Position numbers and translations under genes: made by a program. Positions 40,971-52,598 of a stretch of DNA of 64,000 nt are shown piece after piece. The stretch is from assembly GCF_038502225.1 (NCBI RefSeq), contig NC_091391.1:5215719-5279718 (forward strand), written 5' to 3'. The stretch is from Cherax quadricarinatus (Eukaryota; Arthropoda; Malacostraca; Decapoda; Parastacidae). Below the pieces are notes generated by a model. It searched no databases. It was not told the origin of the DNA and saw nothing but the letters and a program-made list of their open reading frames with translations. Each line of letters begins with the position of its first letter. Within the stretch, counting starts at the first letter, position 1.

Positions 40971-41425
40971 GGAGTCAAACGGTGCTTGAAGGATGAGGCG
41001 GAAATCAGATTTGATTCAAGAGAAGATAGTTCCATTTTCTTGGATCAAGAGCCCTTCACTGGCATCAGTGCACTTCCCTCAAGAGGAATTTGTTAATACA
41101 TGAATCATACTAATATACGATGATATAAACAATTACAGTGGACCCCCGGATAACGATATTTTATCATTCCAGAAGTATGTTCAGGTGCCAGTACTGACCG
41201 AATTTGTTCCCATAAGAAATATTGTGAAGCAGACCCCGATCGTTAAGCGGTGGTCCACTGTATTATCGTTCAGTTTATTAAAATCAAAATCAGAGATGCC
41301 TTGATGCTAGTGAAAGGTTCTCAATCCAAAGAACTGAAGCTACTCTACCTTTCCTTGCACTGAATCTGCTTACTTCCCACTCCCAAAGCTGCTGTGTGAT
41401 CCCTATGGGTTTAGTGGTCTCCTTA
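40971..41425. mobile_element. SINE-2 fragments around a MITE
   Basis: 40975-41100 is SINE-2 in inverted orientation (cttggatcaagagcccttca); 41285-41420 is SINE-2 in plus orientation (ctgtgtgatccctatgggtt, tagtgg). A MITE lies between. Confidence 0.5.
41136..41260. mobile_element. MITE, 'CAGTGGACCCCCGG' family, short copy
   Basis: TA at 41134-41135 and 41261-41262. Ends cagtggacccccggataacg and cgttaagcggtggtccactg. At 125 bp it lacks about 80 bp of the middle found at 49216 and 56743. Confidence 0.8.
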
Positions 41426-41784
41426 TAGATGAAAAGTATTAAAATCTACAAAAACTATTCTGCTGGTTGTCTTTAGAAGCCAATAATGCATAATGCAACT
41501 GAACTGATAGATTGAGATGTATTAAAATAAACTTGTCTGTCTATTTAGCTGCATCATATGGATTATCATTATATATTTTTTTCAGTCCTCGGCTTCAAAT
41601 GCCGAACCTTAATGGTAGGAGGCACGACTCTCATCACCGGTCTTTGGTTGTTGGTACATCGTTATTATTAGCACTAACTTCATCTGTGCCATCATGTGAG
41701 TTAGGGATATAACATTTCTTAAGTGATTTGATAATTTCTCTTTGGATTTCATCCCAAGCTTCTGCAATCCATATTCACAATGTT

Positions 41785-42110
41785 GGAGCCCTTATACTGC
41801 CTCCTTTGATATGTCTTCTCTTGTTTAGAGCCCTTATACTGCCTCATTTGATATGTCTTCTCTTGTTTAGAGCCCTTATACTGCCTCCTTTGTTGTGTCT
41901 TCTCTTGTTTAGAGCCCTTATACTGCCTCATTTGTTGTGTCTTCTCTTGTTTAGAGCCCTCATACTGCCTCATTTGTTGTGTCTTCTCTTGTTTAGAGCC
42001 CTCATACTGCCTCATTTGTTGTGTCTTCTCTTGTTTAGAGCCCTCATACTGCCTCATTTGATATGTCTTCTCTTGTTTAGAGCCCTCATACTGCCTCCTT
42101 TGGTATATGT
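41785..42110. repeat. 42-bp tandem array
   Basis: About eight units of gagcccttatactgcctcat + ttgttgtgtcttctcttgttta. The open frames across it (14-residue periodicity) are not regarded as genes. Confidence 0.9.
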
Positions 42111-42289
42111 CTTTCCTCACTTCATCAAGAATAATAGTCACATTACCATACCTGGAACAATTCACAAATAACTCATAGTTGGAGAAACTTACGACTACAT
42201 TTCGGTCCATCCTGGCAGACCAAAATGTCATCGTGAGGGCTACTTGTGAAGGGACTCGTATCATCTAACTGTTCAGTTTTAGTCTCATA

Positions 42290-42550
42290 TTATCCATGAA
42301 AGCTCCATGGGGTAGTGGAGACGAACCCTTCCTCTGTAAGCCATGCATGTCGTAAGAGGCAACTAAAATGCTGGGAGCAAGGGGCTAGAAACCCCTTCTC
42401 CTGTATACATTACTAATTGTAAAAAGAAAATCTCAGGTTTCTTTTTAGGTCACCCTGCCTCAGTGGACGATGGCTGGTGTTGAAAAAGACTACCAAAATG
42501 TTTCTTTTTGGGTCACCGTGCCTTAGTGGGAGATAGCCAATGTATTAAAA
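42290..42550 (+). mobile_element. RTE-like LINE 3' UTR, plus strand
   Basis: ccatgcatgtcgtaagaggc, aaggggctagaaacccct and two successive terminal motifs (tttttaggtcaccctgcctc; tttttgggtcaccgtgcctt). Non-coding. Confidence 0.75.
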
Positions 42551-42596
42551 AAAAAATTATTCACGAAAGGTTTCTTTATAGACATCCAATGGTTAT

Positions 42597-43495
42597 AAAA
42601 GGCTTGTGTGGGAGGGCAGTAACTGTGTGGAGGGAGGGTAATTGTGTGGGAGGGCAGTAACTGTGTGGAGGGAGGGTAATTGTGTGGGAGGGCAGTAACT
42701 GTGTGGAGGGAGGGTAATTGTGTGGGAGGGCAGTAACTGTGTGGAAGGAAGGTAATTGTGTGGGAGGGCAGTAACTGTGTGGAAGGAGGGTAATTGTGTG
42801 GGAGGGCAGTAACTGTGTGGAGGGAGGGTAATTGTGTGGGAGGGCAGTAACTGTGTGGAGGGAGGGTAATTGTGTGGGAGGGCAGTAACTATGTGGAAGG
42901 AGGGTAATTGTGTGGGAGGGCAGTAACTGTGTGGAAGGAGGGTAATTGTGTGGGAGGGCAGTAACTGTGTGGAGGGAGGGTAATTGTGTGGGAGGGCAGT
43001 AACTGTGTGGAGGGAGGGTAATTGTGTGGGAGGGCAGTAACTGTGTGGAGGGAGGGTAATTGTGTGGGAGGGCAGTAACTGTGTGGAGGGAGGGTAATTG
43101 TGTGGGAGGGCAGTAACTGTGTGGAGGGAGGGTAATTGTGTGGGAGGGCAGTAACTGTGTGGAAGGAGGGTAATTGTGTGGGAGGGCAGTAACTGTGTGG
43201 AGGGAGGGTAATTGTGTGGGAGGGCAGTAACTGTGTGGAGGGAGGGTAATTGTGTGGGAGGGCAGTAACTGTGTGGAGGGAGGGTAATTGTGTGGGAGGG
43301 CAGTAACTGTGTGGAGGGAGGGTAATTGTGTGGGAGGGCAGTAACTGTGTGGAGGGAGGGTAATTGTGTGGGAGGGCAGTAACTGTGTGGAGGGAAGGTA
43401 ATTGTGTGGGAGGGCAGTAACTGTGTGGAGGGAGGGTAATTGTGTGGGAGGGCAGTAACTGTGTGGAGGGAGGGTAATTGTGTGGGAGGGAGGAA
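42597..43495. repeat. 38-bp G-rich tandem array
   Basis: About 23 units made of two related halves, gtaactgtgtggagggagg and gtaattgtgtgggagggca. The plus strand has regularly spaced GGGAGGG pairs. The 38-base period gives long open frames on the minus strand that repeat every 38 codons; not a gene. Confidence 0.95.
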
Positions 43496-44560
43496 GGGAG
43501 AGTAGCGTGTGAGTAGAGTACGCCAAGAGAGGATAAGTAAAAGAGAAAGAAGTTAACAAATACTCGCCCATCTACAGCCTCCTCCCTAAGCTCCCTGACA
43601 AATAACCCATATTTTATACAATTGTTTGTTGAAAGAAGAAAGACTAGTAGAGAGTCATACCTTCCTAGCACGAGTAAGCAGGCCTACTGCAGATTTAAGT
43701 TTGGCCCCAAAGTGGCTAGTTTACCGTATGCCCCATATCTATCCTGTGGACGGTAGTGCAAGAACATATGCGTGCACAAAATGGGCAAGGAACTCGGCAC
43801 CAAAAACTTTTATAGTATGTCTGGATAGTCTACAATTTATATTTCACTTGTTGCAAGCAAATTTAGGATATATGCTTAAAAGGTCTGGTATATACTCCTT
43901 TATTCTTGTGTCCATAAAAGGTTTGGGCTAAGTATCTTTAATTTTCTGTCAGATACTTTGAATTTTTTGGGCACTATTTTCCATACTATTTTTTCCAGCT
44001 TCATTTGGAAATTTTCCACCTTTGAACCATTTAATGCCTTATAAAATTCCTCAAAAAGGGTACACTTATGCACAAGATATACAAAACATCAATAAGTTTT
44101 AACAAAAAAATCAGGAATCGATCTATACAGTGTCAGGTTTTGTTCGAGTATATACAGTACCGTACCGGAAACTAAACTGTAAGCAAAAGTAACTTCCTTC
44201 ACTCAAAATGTTATGTACATAAAATAATTCAGTAAACACTATCTTTCATTCAACAACATTGGTATATATAAATGTGATAAAATGCAACAATAAAATTGCA
44301 ACTGAAATAACCTCTTATCCTTTTCAATATATATACAATACTATACACTGAATACAAACGCCCCAAATTGTAATTCCCCTTGATTTATAACAGAAAAAAT
44401 ATTTGAAGTGATTAACACAGGAAAGTAGCACATAGCAGTATCATAAAGCTAGGAATTATACAACTGGTACTGCTTTGATAAAAATATTTTATTAACTATT
44501 TCAGTATCTGTAAAATGCTTGATTATCTAATGTTATTTCTCAATGCACAGAGTCAAGTGG
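43496..44560. other. No gene supported; diverged repeat X near 43715-43790
   Basis: taccgtatgccccatatcta + tcctgtggacggtagtgc is a diverged minus-strand match to repeat X. The rest, to 44560, is AT-rich with no recognised feature. Confidence 0.4.
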
Positions 44561-45105
44561 CGAGAAGCCCAGGCTTGGCAAAATGATCGGTTCTGCGTAC
44601 ACTATCATCAATGTTGATCAATGAACGAGTAAATCGCAAATGGATGGAAAATAAAACAGACTGGAATCATGTTAATTTTGGTCACAAGATTGTAATCAGT
44701 CAGGTCTCTGAATTAGGCCAAAACATACAGAGCTTTCCTACTCCTGGTTTTGAGTAGGATCACTTGACTGAATATCTTTTCAAGATCAAAATTAACAGAT
44801 CCTAGTTCATTTTATTTTACATATTTGGGATTTACCTGCTTATATGCTATTGTGACCAACACTGAGCATGGCCCAGGTTAGCGGAGTAGTCAGCTCTGCA
44901 TATACTGTTGTGAATGACACGAGTATAGTCTTGTGGTAAGAAGCTCGGGCTAGCAAAATAGTCAGCTCTGCGTGTACTACTGCACTCTGAGTGACACTGC
45001 ACTTCCACATATACAAGGGATAACTGAAGTATAATGAACACTTGTTAATTCTCAGTAATAACCCGCATAGAGACACTCAGGAGATTAATTGATCTGTGTA
45101 TTTTG
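44561..45105. repeat. Degenerate ~63-bp direct repeats
   Basis: gcccaggttagcggagtagt + cagctctgc and gctcgggctagcaaaatagt + cagctctgc are adjacent copies at about 44870-45000; a third relative lies near 44570 (gcccaggcttggcaaaat). Confidence 0.5.
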
Positions 45106-45150
45106 ATCCCCTTCTGGGATCCTCTGCTGAAGAGGATCCCAGAAGGGGAT
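45106..45150. repeat. Perfect 20-bp inverted repeat
   Basis: Arms 45106-45125 and 45131-45150 are exactly complementary around a five-base loop (gctga); each arm contains ggatcc. It lies just 5' of an RTE tail. Function unknown. Confidence 0.8.
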
Positions 45151-45164
45151 TGAAATACTATATA

Positions 45165-45370
45165 GATCCATCTTCTGAGTTTTCCATGGGGAAGTGAAAC
45201 AGAATTCTTCCTCCATAAACCATGCATGTCGTAAGAGGTGACTAAAATGCCAGGAGCAAGGGGCTAGTAACCCCTTCTCCTGTATATATTACTGAAGTTA
45301 AAAAGAGAAACTTTTGTCTTTCTTTTTGGGTTACCCCACCTCAGTGGGATATGGCCGGTTTGATGAAAAA
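45165..45370 (+). mobile_element. RTE-like LINE 3' UTR, plus strand
   Basis: ttttccatggggaagtgaaa, ccatgcatgtcgtaagaggt, tttttgggttaccccacctc. Same family as 42290-42550. Confidence 0.75.
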
Positions 45371-45991
45371 AAAGTATCTGAGTTTGTCTCCATGTTTGAT
45401 ACTGAGTATATAGAAGTTTTTGCCTTGACTTGCAATGTGCTACCTTCTGAATCACAGCTGCCCCAGTTACCTTATGTCATTCAAGTAAATTTGGCTGATA
45501 CATCATAAATACTATGGTAAAAATTTTGGCTAACGACATGAACGAAAATTACGTATGACGTCTTTATAACAACAGAATTTGAGAGTTCAATGACTCTACC
45601 ATTTATTAAATCAAGTACAAAATAAAAAATATATTGTACTGGCAACAGGTCATTCAATATATTAATGTCTACAATGAAAATCTATGAATCTTTTATATTA
45701 CAAAATATTTAAACCTTATGGAAGGTATTTAGACAAAGGATAATGCATGGCCAACCACCGCATATGAATGTTAATCATTTATACAACATGTAAAATTTGA
45801 TAAAAAAAAAATGTTAAAATGTTGCATCTCCAGAAAGGTTGTGCTAAATTAGTCTGGATTTAACTTCAACTGGTTGTAACATCACTTCACCTGACCAATT
45901 TAGAATCAATAGTCAGCAAAAATTGTGTACTGTATACGAGAGCCAGCGCCTCACCATACAGTCACTGGGATAACTTTATATAGTCGTGTGT
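45371..45991 (-). other. Unique region; possible 3' UTR of the exon at 45992
   Basis: Non-repetitive, AT-rich. If the adjacent minus-strand exon is real, this is its 3' UTR; an AATAAA on the minus strand occurs at about 45603-45608. Confidence 0.35.
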
Positions 45992-46054
45992 TTAGCTGAT
46001 ATCTGGGATGCAGTTATCAATGATGGAAATGTCGTCAATGGCATCCATCAATTC
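45992..46054 (-). CDS. Candidate terminal exon of an unknown host gene
   Basis: On the minus strand a clear splice acceptor (atttttactttgcag) ends at 46055, followed by 20 codons (ELMDAIDDISIIDNCIPDIS) and a TAA at 45992-45994. The peptide is acidic and rich in Ile and Asp, unlike any TE protein here, and the surrounding 45.4-46.1 kb is free of repeats. In phase 0 it cannot follow either RING exon (56369-56483, 60025-60129), so it would belong to another transcript. I do not recognise the protein. Confidence 0.4.
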   Translation of the reverse strand, partial: ELMDAIDDISIIDNCIPDIS

Positions 46055-47559
46055 CTGCAAAGTAAAAATTGATGATTACAAAATTTTTAATAATTAGTGA
46101 AAGTTTTTTTTTTTATTTTTTTAACAAGTCGGCCGTCTCCCACCGAGGCAGGGTGACCCACCGAGGCAGGGTGACCCACCGAGGCAGGGTGACCCACCGA
46201 GGCAGGGTGACCCACCGAGGCAGGGTGACCCAAAAAGAAAGAAAATCCCCAAAAAGAAAATACTTTCATCATCATTCAACACTTTCACCTCACTCACACA
46301 TAATCACTTTTTGCAGAGGTGCTCAGAACACAACAATTTAGAAGCATAAACGTATAAAAATACACAATATATCTCTCCAAACTGCCAATATCCCGAACCC
46401 CTCATTCAGAATGCAGGCATTGTACTTCCCATTTCCAGGACTCAAGTCCAACTATATAAAAATAACTGGTTTCCCTGAATCCCTTCACTAAATATTACCC
46501 TGCTCACACTCCAACAGATCGTCAGGTCCCAAATACCATTCGTCTCCATTCACTCCTATCAAACACGCTCACGCACGCCTGCTGGGAGTCCAAGCCCCTC
46601 GCCCATGAAACCTCCCTTACCCCTTCCTTCCGACCTTTTCAAGGATGACCCCTACCCCGCCTTCATACTCCTACAGATTTAAATGCTCTCCATGTCATTC
46701 TACTTTGATCCATTCTCTCTAAATGACCAAACCACCTCAACAACCCCTCTTCAGCCCTCTATTACTTTTATTAACTCCACACCTTCTCCTAATTTTCACA
46801 CTCCAAACTTTCTGCATAATATTTACACCACACGTTGCCCTTAGACAGGACATCTCCACTGCCTTCAACCGCCTCCTCGCTGCTGCATTCACAACCCAAG
46901 CTTCACACCCATATATCAAATAAATCAAATCAAAGTTTATTCTCTAAGGATTACAATGCAGGGTTTACAGATTTTGGTTATTGTGTGGCTTACATGTAAT
47001 AAAATACTAATTACAGAGGGGGCCACTAGAACACCTAGCAAGGCTAGGGATTTCGGGTAAACTTAGATTAATTCGTAACCCTAAATTATTACAAATTGTG
47101 GAGTAAGTTGACTAAATACTAAGTGACTAAATACTAGTTTGTGAGTTTAGCAATGTGAATGCTTTTGTTTTGGCACAATACATAGTTTATATATTGGAGT
47201 ACCACTGGCAAACTTGTGACTAGTTAGGAATCATTATTTTAAGATTAAGATACATATTTCTGTGCTTATAGTCAAATGGGTGAGTGAGTGTAAGTGTCAA
47301 CCACCAGGTGGTATTCGTGTAGTTAGTTGACAGGGTGTATCAGGGAGACAAGATGTTTTCTAATGGTAGTTTTGAAAGTGATGAATGTGTCTGCAGTTCT
47401 AGAGTTTTCAGGTAGGGTGTTCCAAATTTTAGGGTATTTGACATACATTGAATTTTTGTAAAGGTTTAGTCGGACACGGGGAATGTCGCAGAGATGTTTG
47501 TGTCTGGTGTTATGCCTGTGGTTCTGTCACAACTATCAAAAAAGCATTTTAGGTCAAGG

Positions 47560-48700
47560 TTAATATTGGAATTTAAGGTCCTGTATATGTAGATTGCACA
47601 GTAGTAAGTGTGGATGTTCTGAACAGGGAGTAAGTTTAGATCTATGAAGAGTGGGGGGGGGGGAGTGTTGCCAGGGATGGGATTTAGTGATTATTCTTAA
47701 TGCGGCTTTTTGTTGGGTTATTATTGGCTTTAGGTGTGTTGCTGCAGTTGATCCCCAAGCACAAATAGCATATGTAAAGTAAAAGGACACAAGTGCAACT
47801 AATGTGACATAATAATTATTGTGGCAACGTTTCGCTCTCCTGGAGAGGAAAACGTTGCCACAATAAATGTCACATTAGTTGCACTTGTGTCCTTTTACTT
47901 TACATATTGTCGGTAATTCTACCAACTTTATTACAAATAGCATAGGTGAGGTATGGATAAATGAGTGAATGGTGTAGTGTGAGAAGGGCATTTTGCGGAA
48001 CGTAGTATTGTAACTTGGAGAGGATCCCAACTGTTTTGGATACTTTTTTTGCTATGTGTTGGATATGGGTGCTGAAATTCAGGTTGTTGTCGAGGTATAG
48101 GCCTAGGAATTTGCCCTCATTATGTCTGGCAATTAGAGTGCTGTCAATCTTAATGTTTAGTTGTGCAGCACCTACTCTGCTACCAAACATAATATAGTAG
48201 GTTTTGTCTGTGTTAAGTGTAAGTTTATTGGCTGTCATCCAAGTTGATATTTTGAGCAGCTCCTCATTAACATTGGTGTTGAGGGTGGCAAGATTAGGGT
48301 GAGAAATGACATAAGTCGTGTTGTCAGCAAAGAGAATGGGTTTCAGGTGTTGGGATACATTTGGAAGATCATTGATGTAGATGAGGAAGAGCAGGGGACC
48401 AAGGACACTTCCCTGTGGAACTCCAGTATCAAGTGGCCGTGCTGATGAGGCTGTGCCTTTAATGGTGACATACTGATATCTATTAGTAAGGTAGGATTTG
48501 AAATATGCAAGCGCATGGCCTCTTATACCATAACGGTCAAGTTTGTGGAGTAGGATGCCGTGGTCCGTGTCAAAAGCTTTTCTTAGGTCAATAAAAATTC
48601 CTAGTGGATATTCCTTATTTTCCAATGCTGTGTAAAGCAGATCAAGCATTTTTACAATTGTATCATTAGTGCTTTTATTTTTCCTCAAACCAAATTGGCA
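47560..48700 (-). pseudogene. LINE-B reverse transcriptase, inactive
   Basis: The main frame (48688 to 47900) starts inside RT motif 2 (FRKNKSTND) and shows motif A GIFIDLRKAFDTDHGILLHKL (the Val usually between T and D is missing), motif B TGVPQGSVLGPLLFLIYIND, and motif C as FADN: the second catalytic Asp is Asn. The frame then runs into the hairpin element. The C-terminal portion resumes at 47790-47560 (TYAICAWGSTAATHLKPIIT). The family belongs to the CR1/L2/Jockey assemblage. Truncated, with a lost catalytic residue. Confidence 0.85.
47773..47932. mobile_element. Hairpin retroelement, 'ACACAAGTGCA' family, with 12-bp target duplication
   Basis: 160 bp, mostly one inverted repeat (gtaaagtaaaaggacacaag / cttgtgtccttttactttac), followed by tgtcggtaattctaccaact. 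ACAAATAGCATA is duplicated exactly at 47761-47772 and 47933-47944. The uninterrupted LINE-B site at about 2560 confirms that it is an insertion. Confidence 0.85.
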
Positions 48701-49215
48701 GGGGTTGGGTATGTTTTGTGCCGTTATAAATGAATAAGTGTTGGTACTACTATACCTTCATACATTCCCTTCTTCGCCTCCATAGATAATGTTTTTTTGT
48801 CTCCACATATACCTCAATGCACCACTCACCTTTTTTCCCTCATCAATTCTATGATTAACCTCATCCTTCATAAATCCATCCGCCGACACGTCAACTCCCA
48901 AGTATCTGAAAACATTCACTTCTTCCATACTCCTCCTCCCCAATTTGATATCCAATTTTTTTTTACCTAAATCATTTGATACCCTCATCACCTTACTCTT
49001 TTCTACGTTCACTTTCAACTTTCTACCTTTACACACACTCCCAAACTCGTCCACTAACCTTTGCAATTTTTCTTTACAATCTCCCATAAGCACAGTATCA
49101 TCAGCAAAAAGCAACTGTGTCAATTCCCATTTTGTATTTGATTCCCCATAATTTAATCCCATCCCTCTCCCGAACACCCTAGCATTTACTTCTTTTACAA
49201 CCCCATCTATAAATA

Positions 49216-49418
49216 CAGTGGAACCCCGCATAACGATTACCTCCGAATGCGACCAATTATGTTAGTGTATTTATGTAAGTGCGTTTGTACGTGTATGTTT
49301 GGGGGTCTGAAATGGACTAATCTACTTCACAATATTCCTTATGGGAATAAATTCGGTCAGTACTGGCACCTGAACATACTTATGGAGTGAAAAAATATCG
49401 TTAACCGGGGGTCCACTG
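49216..49418. mobile_element. MITE, 'CAGTGGACCCCCGG' family, full copy 1
   Basis: TA at 49214-49215 and 49419-49420. Ends cagtggaaccccgcataacg and cgttaaccgggggtccactg. It interrupts the RTE RT coding sequence. 203 bp. Confidence 0.85.
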
Positions 49419-49475
49419 TATATTGAACAACCATGGTGACATTACACATCCCTGTCTAAGACCTACATGATACTG

Positions 49476-49811
49476 TCAATGATGCAATAAGATCACAGTA
49501 AACAGGTGATATCACAATATGCAGAACAACCACTGTGAAAAAATAATGAACTTTCAAGTGTTTTCGTGATTTCTTGCATTAAGGAACTGTATTATACTGC
49601 CCCCCCCCCCCAGGGAGGTTCATAGACACTGGTGAGGGGCTCTTGATCTAGGGAACTGGATCTGTGCTCCAGTTCCCTGAATTGAGTCTGAAAGCCTTCC
49701 ACCCCCCACAGGTACTGTATAATCCGTAAGGGTTTAGCGCTTCCCAATGATATTAATAATAACGTATTATACCGCCATATAAAAGTTAACCTAAGGACTG
49801 AAGGACTATGA
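49476..49811 (+). mobile_element. SINE-2 copy and flanks
   Basis: 49617-49770: cactggtgaggggctcttga, then gggtttagcgcttccc and an attaataata tail, the plus-strand SINE-2 form. A C10-C11 run lies at 49602. Confidence 0.5.
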
Positions 49812-50300
49812 CACATTATTTTTTCTTTCAACATACAGCAGTCGCCCCGTATCCGTAGGGGATACATTCCAAGACGTACCGTGGATACCAGAAACCGATG
49901 ATAGTAGCGAACCATATACATAACTTGTTTTCACTTACATATCTACAATAAAATTTAATTGATAAATTAAGCACAATAAGTCTAGAATTAGTACTTTCTC
50001 ACTGATGTGAAACATTTCACAGCTTCTCTTAGGCTATGAAGAACTGCCACCATCACTACTTTTGCACTCTGGTGCCATTATTAACCCTTTGACTGTTTCC
50101 GACGTATAAATACGTCTTACGAGCCAATGTTTCTGACGTATTTATACGTACAAATTCTAGCGGCTTCAAATCAAGCGCCAAAGGCCTGGTAGGCCTACAC
50201 GAGAGAGAATGGGTCTCAGTGGTCGGTGTGCACCCTGTGAAAAAAATCTGGGACCCAGCGGTGCATTGTGGGAATGCCATGTTGTTAGTCCATTTTCATC

Positions 50301-52598
50301 ATGCCTCTCGGTAAGAAGTTCCTCACTCCTCGGCGGATTGGAGGTCTTTTGTTCCCAAGTGATAGCTCTAACAGCGATGAAAATGTCAGTGACAGTGAAT
50401 TCCAGGGTTTTGAAGCGAGTGTTACCGGAAAAAGTGCCCAGGATAACGTAATTAGTGATGAAAACCCAGATGACCCACAACCTTCCACCTCTGGTGCTGT
50501 GCCGGCTTGTTCACGTTCACGTTCGCCTGTACCAGGACGAAAGAGGAAACTATTTGGTCGTGTACAACACCCACGTGTTAGCAGTGATAGTGATTTCAAG
50601 GTCATTGAAAGCAGTTCTAGTGACAGTGAGAGTGAATATTCCCCAGTGAAGCGGCAGTATGTAAGACGTAGCATGCGGTCTGGTAGTGTTTCATATGTTG
50701 TTCCAAGGGGAAGGAGAAACTCTGGGAGCACATCCCGTGGCCCTACACCATGACCTGATAGTGAAAATGACGATATTGTAACGATGGGTATGAATGGTGA
50801 TAGTGAGGGAGGAGGCAGTGGTGGTGATAGTGAGGGTGGCATGGCCCATGTGGCACCATCAGCGGGCCACGCTACTACCCACGCTGCTGACGCAGCACAA
50901 CAACCAGCCTCACCCTACCCCACACTCCCACAACCTGCACCACCACAACCTGCACCACCACAACCTGCACCACCACAACCTGCACAACCACAACCTGCAC
51001 AACCACAACCACAGTACAATATCCAGACCCCACCAGCAGACCGCATCTGGGATTGGCAGGACGGCGACAAGTTTGTTCCCAGTCCCCATGACTTTGATGA
51101 AACACAAAGTGGAATAAAGCCATCTTGTCCACTTGGGAACAATGCCAGTGAACTGGACTGCTTTGAGTTATTCTTCGATGAACCCCTGATGGACATCATT
51201 GTCAGGGAAACAAACACATACTGTGATTACACCATGGCAAATACAATTCTCACCAAAATCACGGCTACACAAGTGGAAGGAGACAACTGTGGCAGAGATG
51301 TATCTGCTTTTTGCGACAATAATGCTTATGCCATATGTGTATAAGCACACTGTCACCACATACTGGGCAACAGAACGCCTGATTTCAACTCCAGGTTTTA
51401 GTGACATTATAGGTGTCAATCGTTTCCTGATACTGTTACGTATGTTACACTTTTCAGACAAAACCAGGTCTGACAGAACCGACAGGTTATATAAGATCAG
51501 AAATGTGTTTATGTACCTGAAACAAAAGTGCTGCATGCATTTTTATCCCTTTAGGAAGCTTGTTATTGATGAGTCCTTGATTTTATTCAAAGGAAGACTC
51601 TCATTCAAGCAATATATACCAAGCAAGAGGAAACGCTTTGGTATAAAGCTATTTGTACTGTGTGATTGCAGAAGTGGTCTAGTTTTGGATATCATTGTGT
51701 ATACTGGCAGTAATACTTTGAGAGATACCATGAAGTTATTGGTTATCTCTGGTGATGTAGTTCGAACAATGATGGAACCATATCTTGGTAAGGGGCATAT
51801 GTTATTTACTGATAACTGGTACACAAGCCCCTTACTCAGTGATTTCTTGAGAATGAACTTGACAGATGTGTGTGGCACACTGTAGACAGCCTGTACTGTC
51901 TGCACAGACAGCCCATGCTGTCTGTGCATGGTAATTGTAAACATATGCCAAGGTTCAATGCTGGCACTCGCAGAGGTGAGGTGCAAGCCTTTGCTGCCAA
52001 TGACATCATGGCATTTCGGTGGCATGACAAACGTGATGTCACATTGACATCAGTTCACAGAAACGAAATGGTACCCAGTGGCAGGGACAACAGAGAGACC
52101 AATGAACCCATTCTAAAGCCTGCAGCTGTCATGGACTACAACCTCAATATGCGCTTAGTGGACAAATGTGACATGCAGATTGGGTTTGCAGACTGTGTAC
52201 GCAAGAGTTATAAGTGGTATATAAAACTTTTTTTCCATCTTGTTATCTCTATGCTAAATGCTTATAACATATACAAGTTGAAGACCAACAAAACACCAAA
52301 ATATGGTGAATTTAGCCTGTCAGTAATCAGACAAATAATTGCAAAGTACCAAGGAGCAACTCCTGCAATAGACCAGCGCCCACAGACGTCATCTCGTTTC
52401 AGGCCTGGTGATCACTACCCCATACAACTGCCTCCTACTACTGCCAAGAAAAATGCTCAGAAGAGGTGTTATGTATGTACACATACCACAAAACGCCAAC
52501 AAACACACAGAGACACTCGTTTTATGTGTGAGGAGTGTGAAGTGCCCCTCTGCATATACCCATGTTTCAAAGAGTTCCACAAGCTGCAGCAGTTCTAG
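50301..52598 (+). pseudogene. piggyBac transposase, broken by one stop and two frameshifts
   Basis: Begins at ATG 50301 (MPLGKKFLTPRRIGG) with a Ser/Asp-rich acidic N-terminus. TGA at 50751-50753 stops it; the same frame continues, with a PAPPQPA-type repeat, to about 51260. A one-base shift leads to the frame with the first catalytic Asp (VIDESL, codon at 51568) and the second (LFTDNWYTS, 51811). Around 51885-51935 a short hairpin-forming insertion shifts the frame again; the last part holds the third Asp (FRWHDKRDV, 52026) and a Cys-rich C-terminus (CYVCTHTTK...MCEECEVPLCIYPC). The domain series is complete, so the element was once autonomous. Confidence 0.9.

Larger units (their letters stand above)
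46921..48735 (-). mobile_element. LINE-B copy, 5'-truncated, nested in the RTE LINE
   Basis: Its 3' end shows ATAAACTTTGATTT(GATTT)n (46921-46945 in reverse), a 3' UTR with one VNTR unit near 47010-47060, then RT coding. The 5' truncation is near 48735, where RTE sequence (gtgttggtactactatac) resumes. A hairpin element is inserted at 47773-47932. Confidence 0.85.
46737..49213 (-). pseudogene. RTE reverse transcriptase, broken
   Basis: The upstream part (49213-48758) reads VNARVFGRGMGLNYG, then motif C LLFADDTVLMGD with FADD intact, then KVNVEKSKVM and FRYLGVDVSADGFM, and the frame runs to MWRQKNIIYGG. The downstream part (46928-46737) reads YGCEAWVVNAAARRRLKAVE and CGVNIMQKVWSVKIRRR. These are RTE-clade RT palm and C-terminal sequences. 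A 1.8-kb LINE-B copy separates the two and the N-terminal RT and endonuclease are missing, so it is dead. Confidence 0.85.
46105..49475 (-). mobile_element. RTE-type LINE, 5'-truncated and interrupted
   Basis: The minus-strand element has its 3' end at about 46110 with five copies of an 18-base unit (cccaccgaggcagggtga, 46138-46232), a 3' UTR to about 46720, the RT C-terminus (46737-46920), then LINE-B inserted (46921-48735), then more RT (48745-49475), itself split by a MITE (49216-49418). Truncated at about 49475. Confidence 0.85.

Noticed and set aside
41728..42264. Hydrophobic 147-codon and basic 171-codon frames resembling membrane or coiled-coil proteins
   Set aside because: Both are the two strands of a 42-bp array.
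42576..43671. Open frames of 331 and 260 codons on the minus strand
   Set aside because: They read through the 38-bp array and repeat every 38 residues (THTITLPPHSYCPP type). Not a gene.
45314..45508. Plus-strand frame ending SQLPQLPYVIQVNLADTS
   Set aside because: It starts in an RTE tail and lacks a splice acceptor; more likely 3' UTR of the minus-strand exon at 45992 or chance.
50784..51132. Pro-rich or Val-rich overlapping frames (PPQPAPPQPA; VVVVQVV)
   Set aside because: Only the frame belonging to the piggyBac transposase is retained; the others are shadows of its short repeat.
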